8,040 nucleotides of DNA from Bacteroides sp. (GTDB taxonomy: Bacteria > Bacteroidota > Bacteroidia > Bacteroidales > GCA-2748055): NCBI GenBank assembly GCA_011048475.1, contig DSDZ01000241.1, positions 1-8,040 of the forward strand. The letters run 5' to 3'. Position numbers and translations under genes: made by a program. This document shows, piece after piece, positions 6,420-8,040 of the stretch (position 1 is its first letter; the number at the start of each line of letters is the position of its first letter). The notes beneath the pieces were generated by a model, which worked only from the letters and a program-made list of their open reading frames with translations, was not told where the DNA came from and searched no databases.

Positions 6420-6617
6420 TTATTTCATGGCCAGCAGACGCTTGATGTTCTGCTTGTCCGCCTTGTCCACCACGCCGAAATAGGTCAGGTTCCTTTTGCG
6501 CTTGGTGGATTTTTTTGTAAGAATATGGCTCTTGTAAGCGTGCTTTCTCTTTATTTTACCGGTACCGGTCAGCGTAAACCGCTTTTTGGCACCTGTATTT
6601 GTCTTCATTTTCGGCAT
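6420..6617 (-). CDS. rpmI: 50S ribosomal protein L35
   Basis: A 65-residue, very basic protein of the normal L35 length, a small component of the large ribosomal subunit. The family signature is complete: MPKMKTNTGAKKRFTLTGTG at the N-terminus, then KIKRKHAYKSHILTKKSTKRKRNL in the middle, and a short C-terminal helix ending KRLLAMK. The start is ATG at 6617, 28 nt after the infC stop, with GGGTTGGAAA upstream as a weak ribosome binding site. Its place between infC and rplT is the conserved order across bacteria and supports co-transcription. Confidence 0.98.
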   Translation of the reverse strand: MPKMKTNTGAKKRFTLTGTGKIKRKHAYKSHILTKKSTKRKRNLTYFGVVDKADKQNIKRLLAMK

Positions 6618-6645
6618 TTTTCCAACCCTTTTATCCAGTGTGTTA

Positions 6646-7215
6646 CTATTTTTTCTTTTGCTTGGGCGCTAGGAACATGGTCATCCGCTTTCCCTCGAGT
6701 TTCGGCAGCTGTTCCACCTTGCCCACTTCTTCTAGGTCCTGGGCCAGCCTGAGCAGCAGGATCTCTCCCTTTTCCTTGTAAAGGATGGACCGCCCTTTGA
6801 AAAAGACGAAGGCTTTCAGTTTGGCTCCGTCTTCAAGGAATTTCTGGGCATGCTTCAGTTTAAAGTTGTAGTCGTGCTCGTCTGTATTCGGCCCGAACCG
6901 GATCTCCTTCACCACGATCTTCGTGGTTTTGGCCTTCATCTCTTTCTGTTTCTTCTTCTGCTGGTAAAGAAACTTCTGATAATCAATGGCTTTACATACA
7001 GGGGGATCCGCTTTCGGAGAGATTTCAACCAGGTCTAGATCCAGTGAATCAGCCACCTTCAGGGCTTCCTTCAAAGGAACGATTCCCGGGTTCTCAATGT
7101 TGTCTCCCACAAGCCGGACCATGTTCGCACGTATCTGTTCGTTGGTCCTGAATGAGATTCGGTCTTTGCTGCGGTTATCTCCGCCTCTTCTGCGATAATA
7201 ACCAGGTCCTGCTAT
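6646..7215 (-). CDS. infC: Translation initiation factor IF-3, probable AUA start
   Basis: IF-3 binds the 30S subunit, prevents premature 50S joining and rejects non-canonical start codons and non-initiator tRNA. With the start proposed here the protein is 189 residues. Residues 2-31 are a basic tail (AGPGYYRRRGDNRSKDR and on). The N-domain begins near RTNEQIRANMVRLVGDN, the linker/family signature KAIDYQKFLYQ is at about 75-85, and the C-domain carries KEIRFGPNTDEHDYNFKLKH at 103-122 and FFKGRSILYKEKGE at 138-151. The first in-frame ATG (7122) would start inside the conserved N-domain and lose RTNEQIRAN, so it cannot be right. Going upstream, ATA at 7215-7213 sits 8 nt after a near-perfect Shine-Dalgarno AAGGAGG and begins xAGPG. 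Rare infC start codons (AUU in E. coli) allow IF-3 to repress its own synthesis, and the same logic probably applies here. thrS ends 23 nt upstream and rpmI follows after 28 nt. Confidence 0.93.
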   Translation of the reverse strand: MAGPGYYRRRGGDNRSKDRISFRTNEQIRANMVRLVGDNIENPGIVPLKEALKVADSLDLDLVEISPKADPPVCKAIDYQKFLYQQKKKQKEMKAKTTKIVVKEIRFGPNTDEHDYNFKLKHAQKFLEDGAKLKAFVFFKGRSILYKEKGEILLLRLAQDLEEVGKVEQLPKLEGKRMTMFLAPKQKKK

Positions 7216-7223
7216 GGCAAATT

Positions 7224-7230
7224 CCTCCTT
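7224..7230 (-). promoter_or_regulatory. Strong Shine-Dalgarno that fixes the infC start
   Basis: On the minus strand AAGGAGG (7230-7224) is a near-perfect anti-16S match in a window where most genes have weak sites. Eight bases separate it from the ATA codon at 7215-7213, an ideal spacing, and no ATG, GTG or TTG lies in the infC frame near it. A strong site combined with a poor start codon is the classic arrangement for IF-3 autoregulation. Confidence 0.7.
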
Positions 7231-7238
7231 TTCTTTAG

Positions 7239-8040
7239 TTAAACATCTGTTTCTGAACCGCTGAGCTGATTGCGGACTTCCGCCTGCAAGGTACGGGCAA
7301 ACTCCTCCATTGGCATCACCCCCTGATCTCCTTCTCCCTGCCTGCGCACGGATACCGTGCCGCTCTCCCGCTCCTTTTCACCCACGATCAGGAGATAAGG
7401 AATACGCTTTAACTCATTATCCCTTATCTTTTTACCTATCTTTTCGTTCCTCCGGTCAATCAGGGTGCGAATATCGTAATTTTTCAGGAAATTTGAAACT
7501 TTTTCCGCATAATCCTCATATTTTTCGCTGATGGGCAGGATCACTGCCTGGTCGGGTGCCAGCCAGAGGGGGAATTTCCCGGCTGTGTGCTCGATCAGTA
7601 CGGCCACAAACCGTTCCATGGACCCGAAGGGTGCGCGGTGGATCATTACAGGCTGGTGTTTCTGGTTGTCCTCCCCGATGTATTCCAGTTCAAACCGTTC
7701 GGGCAGGTTGTAGTCCACCTGGATGGTCCCCAGCTGCCATTTCCGGCCGAGCGCATCGCGAACCATGAAATCCAGCTTGGGCCCGTAGAATGCGGCTTCG
7801 CCTTTTTCCACCGTATACTCCATGCCCTTCTCATCCACGGCTTCCAGGATGGCCTGCTCCGCCTTCTCCCAGTTTTCTTCTGTCCCGATGTATTTCTCCA
7901 TGTGATCCGGGTCCCTCAGGGAGACCTGGGTTGTAAAATCATTGAAATTTAATGTGTTGAATATCAAGAGCACAATGTCGATCACTTTCTTGAATTCCTC
8001 CTTCAGCTGGTCGGGCCTGCAGAAGATATGGGCATCGTCC
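7239..8040 (-). CDS. thrS: Threonyl-tRNA synthetase, C-terminal part (partial)
   Basis: Attaches threonine to tRNA-Thr in the cytoplasm. The last 266 residues are in the window; the gene continues past the right edge. The fragment opens with DDAHIFC, the class II catalytic-core segment whose His is a zinc ligand in E. coli ThrRS. It continues with GEAAFYGPKLDF (about 80-91), WQLGTIQVDYNLPERF (about 101-116), and motif 3, HRAPFGSMERF (about 134-144), whose His matches another zinc ligand. The anticodon-binding domain starts at FPLWLAPDQAVILPIS and includes DRRNEKIGKKIRDNELKRIPY (about 195-215). The stop is TAA at 7239-7241. The frame is open from 8039, so the internal GTG at 7985 is not the start. 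thrS directly before infC-rpmI-rplT is a conserved order, with 23 nt to the proposed infC start. Confidence 0.97.
   Translation of the reverse strand, partial: DDAHIFCRPDQLKEEFKKVIDIVLLIFNTLNFNDFTTQVSLRDPDHMEKYIGTEENWEKAEQAILEAVDEKGMEYTVEKGEAAFYGPKLDFMVRDALGRKWQLGTIQVDYNLPERFELEYIGEDNQKHQPVMIHRAPFGSMERFVAVLIEHTAGKFPLWLAPDQAVILPISEKYEDYAEKVSNFLKNYDIRTLIDRRNEKIGKKIRDNELKRIPYLLIVGEKERESGTVSVRRQGEGDQGVMPMEEFARTLQAEVRNQLSGSETDV

Noticed and set aside
7239..7985. Treating the GTG at 7985 as the start of a separate 248-residue protein
   Set aside because: The frame stays open to the window edge and the added 18 residues include the ThrRS segment DDAHIFC. This is an internal codon of a truncated thrS.

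Overview
The window is about 8 kb of Bacteroidetes (probably Bacteroidales-like) chromosome with moderately high GC. The assignment rests on several things: Bacteroidetes-type signal peptidases with large insertions, a WbqC-family gene directly after lepB, a FadL-like outer-membrane protein of the style seen in this phylum, an IF3 with an Arg-rich N-terminal extension, mostly weak ribosome binding sites, and a TAnnTTTG-type -7 element upstream of dapB. These are family-level judgements made by eye; no database search was run.

Layout. Plus strand: 1-291 is the C-terminal end of an unknown protein with a tandemly repeated Ser/Arg/Pro/Gly/Tyr tail. A strong hairpin (304-336) follows it, and then a 483-residue OmpP1/FadL-like outer-membrane beta-barrel protein (363-1814). 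All other genes are on the minus strand. Read in their own direction from the right edge they are thrS (C-terminal part), infC, rpmI, rplT, then dapB, lepB, a second lepB, and a WbqC-family gene. The WbqC gene converges on the outer-membrane gene with an 11-bp tail-to-tail overlap.

How the genes work together. thrS-infC-rpmI-rplT is the conserved translation cluster: threonyl-tRNA synthetase, initiation factor 3 and ribosomal proteins L35 and L20. The block dapB-lepB-lepB-wbqC has gaps of at most 13 nt or a 4-nt overlap, so it reads as one operon. It joins a lysine/diaminopimelate biosynthesis step to Sec-exported protein maturation. A candidate Bacteroidetes promoter lies between rplT and dapB and would separate the two units.

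Points of interest. infC appears to start at a rare AUA codon behind a strong Shine-Dalgarno sequence, so an annotation that starts at the first ATG would lose 31 residues. Two lepB paralogues sit in tandem, both with intact Ser/Lys dyads but with different insertions. The WbqC gene has no usable ATG and probably starts at TTG. The repeat tail at the left edge has two repeat classes and three open forward frames. I found no mobile element, CRISPR array, tRNA or rRNA, and no convincing undescribed multi-gene system. The window is mainly housekeeping with some unusual local details. No gene-free stretch exceeds 300 bases.
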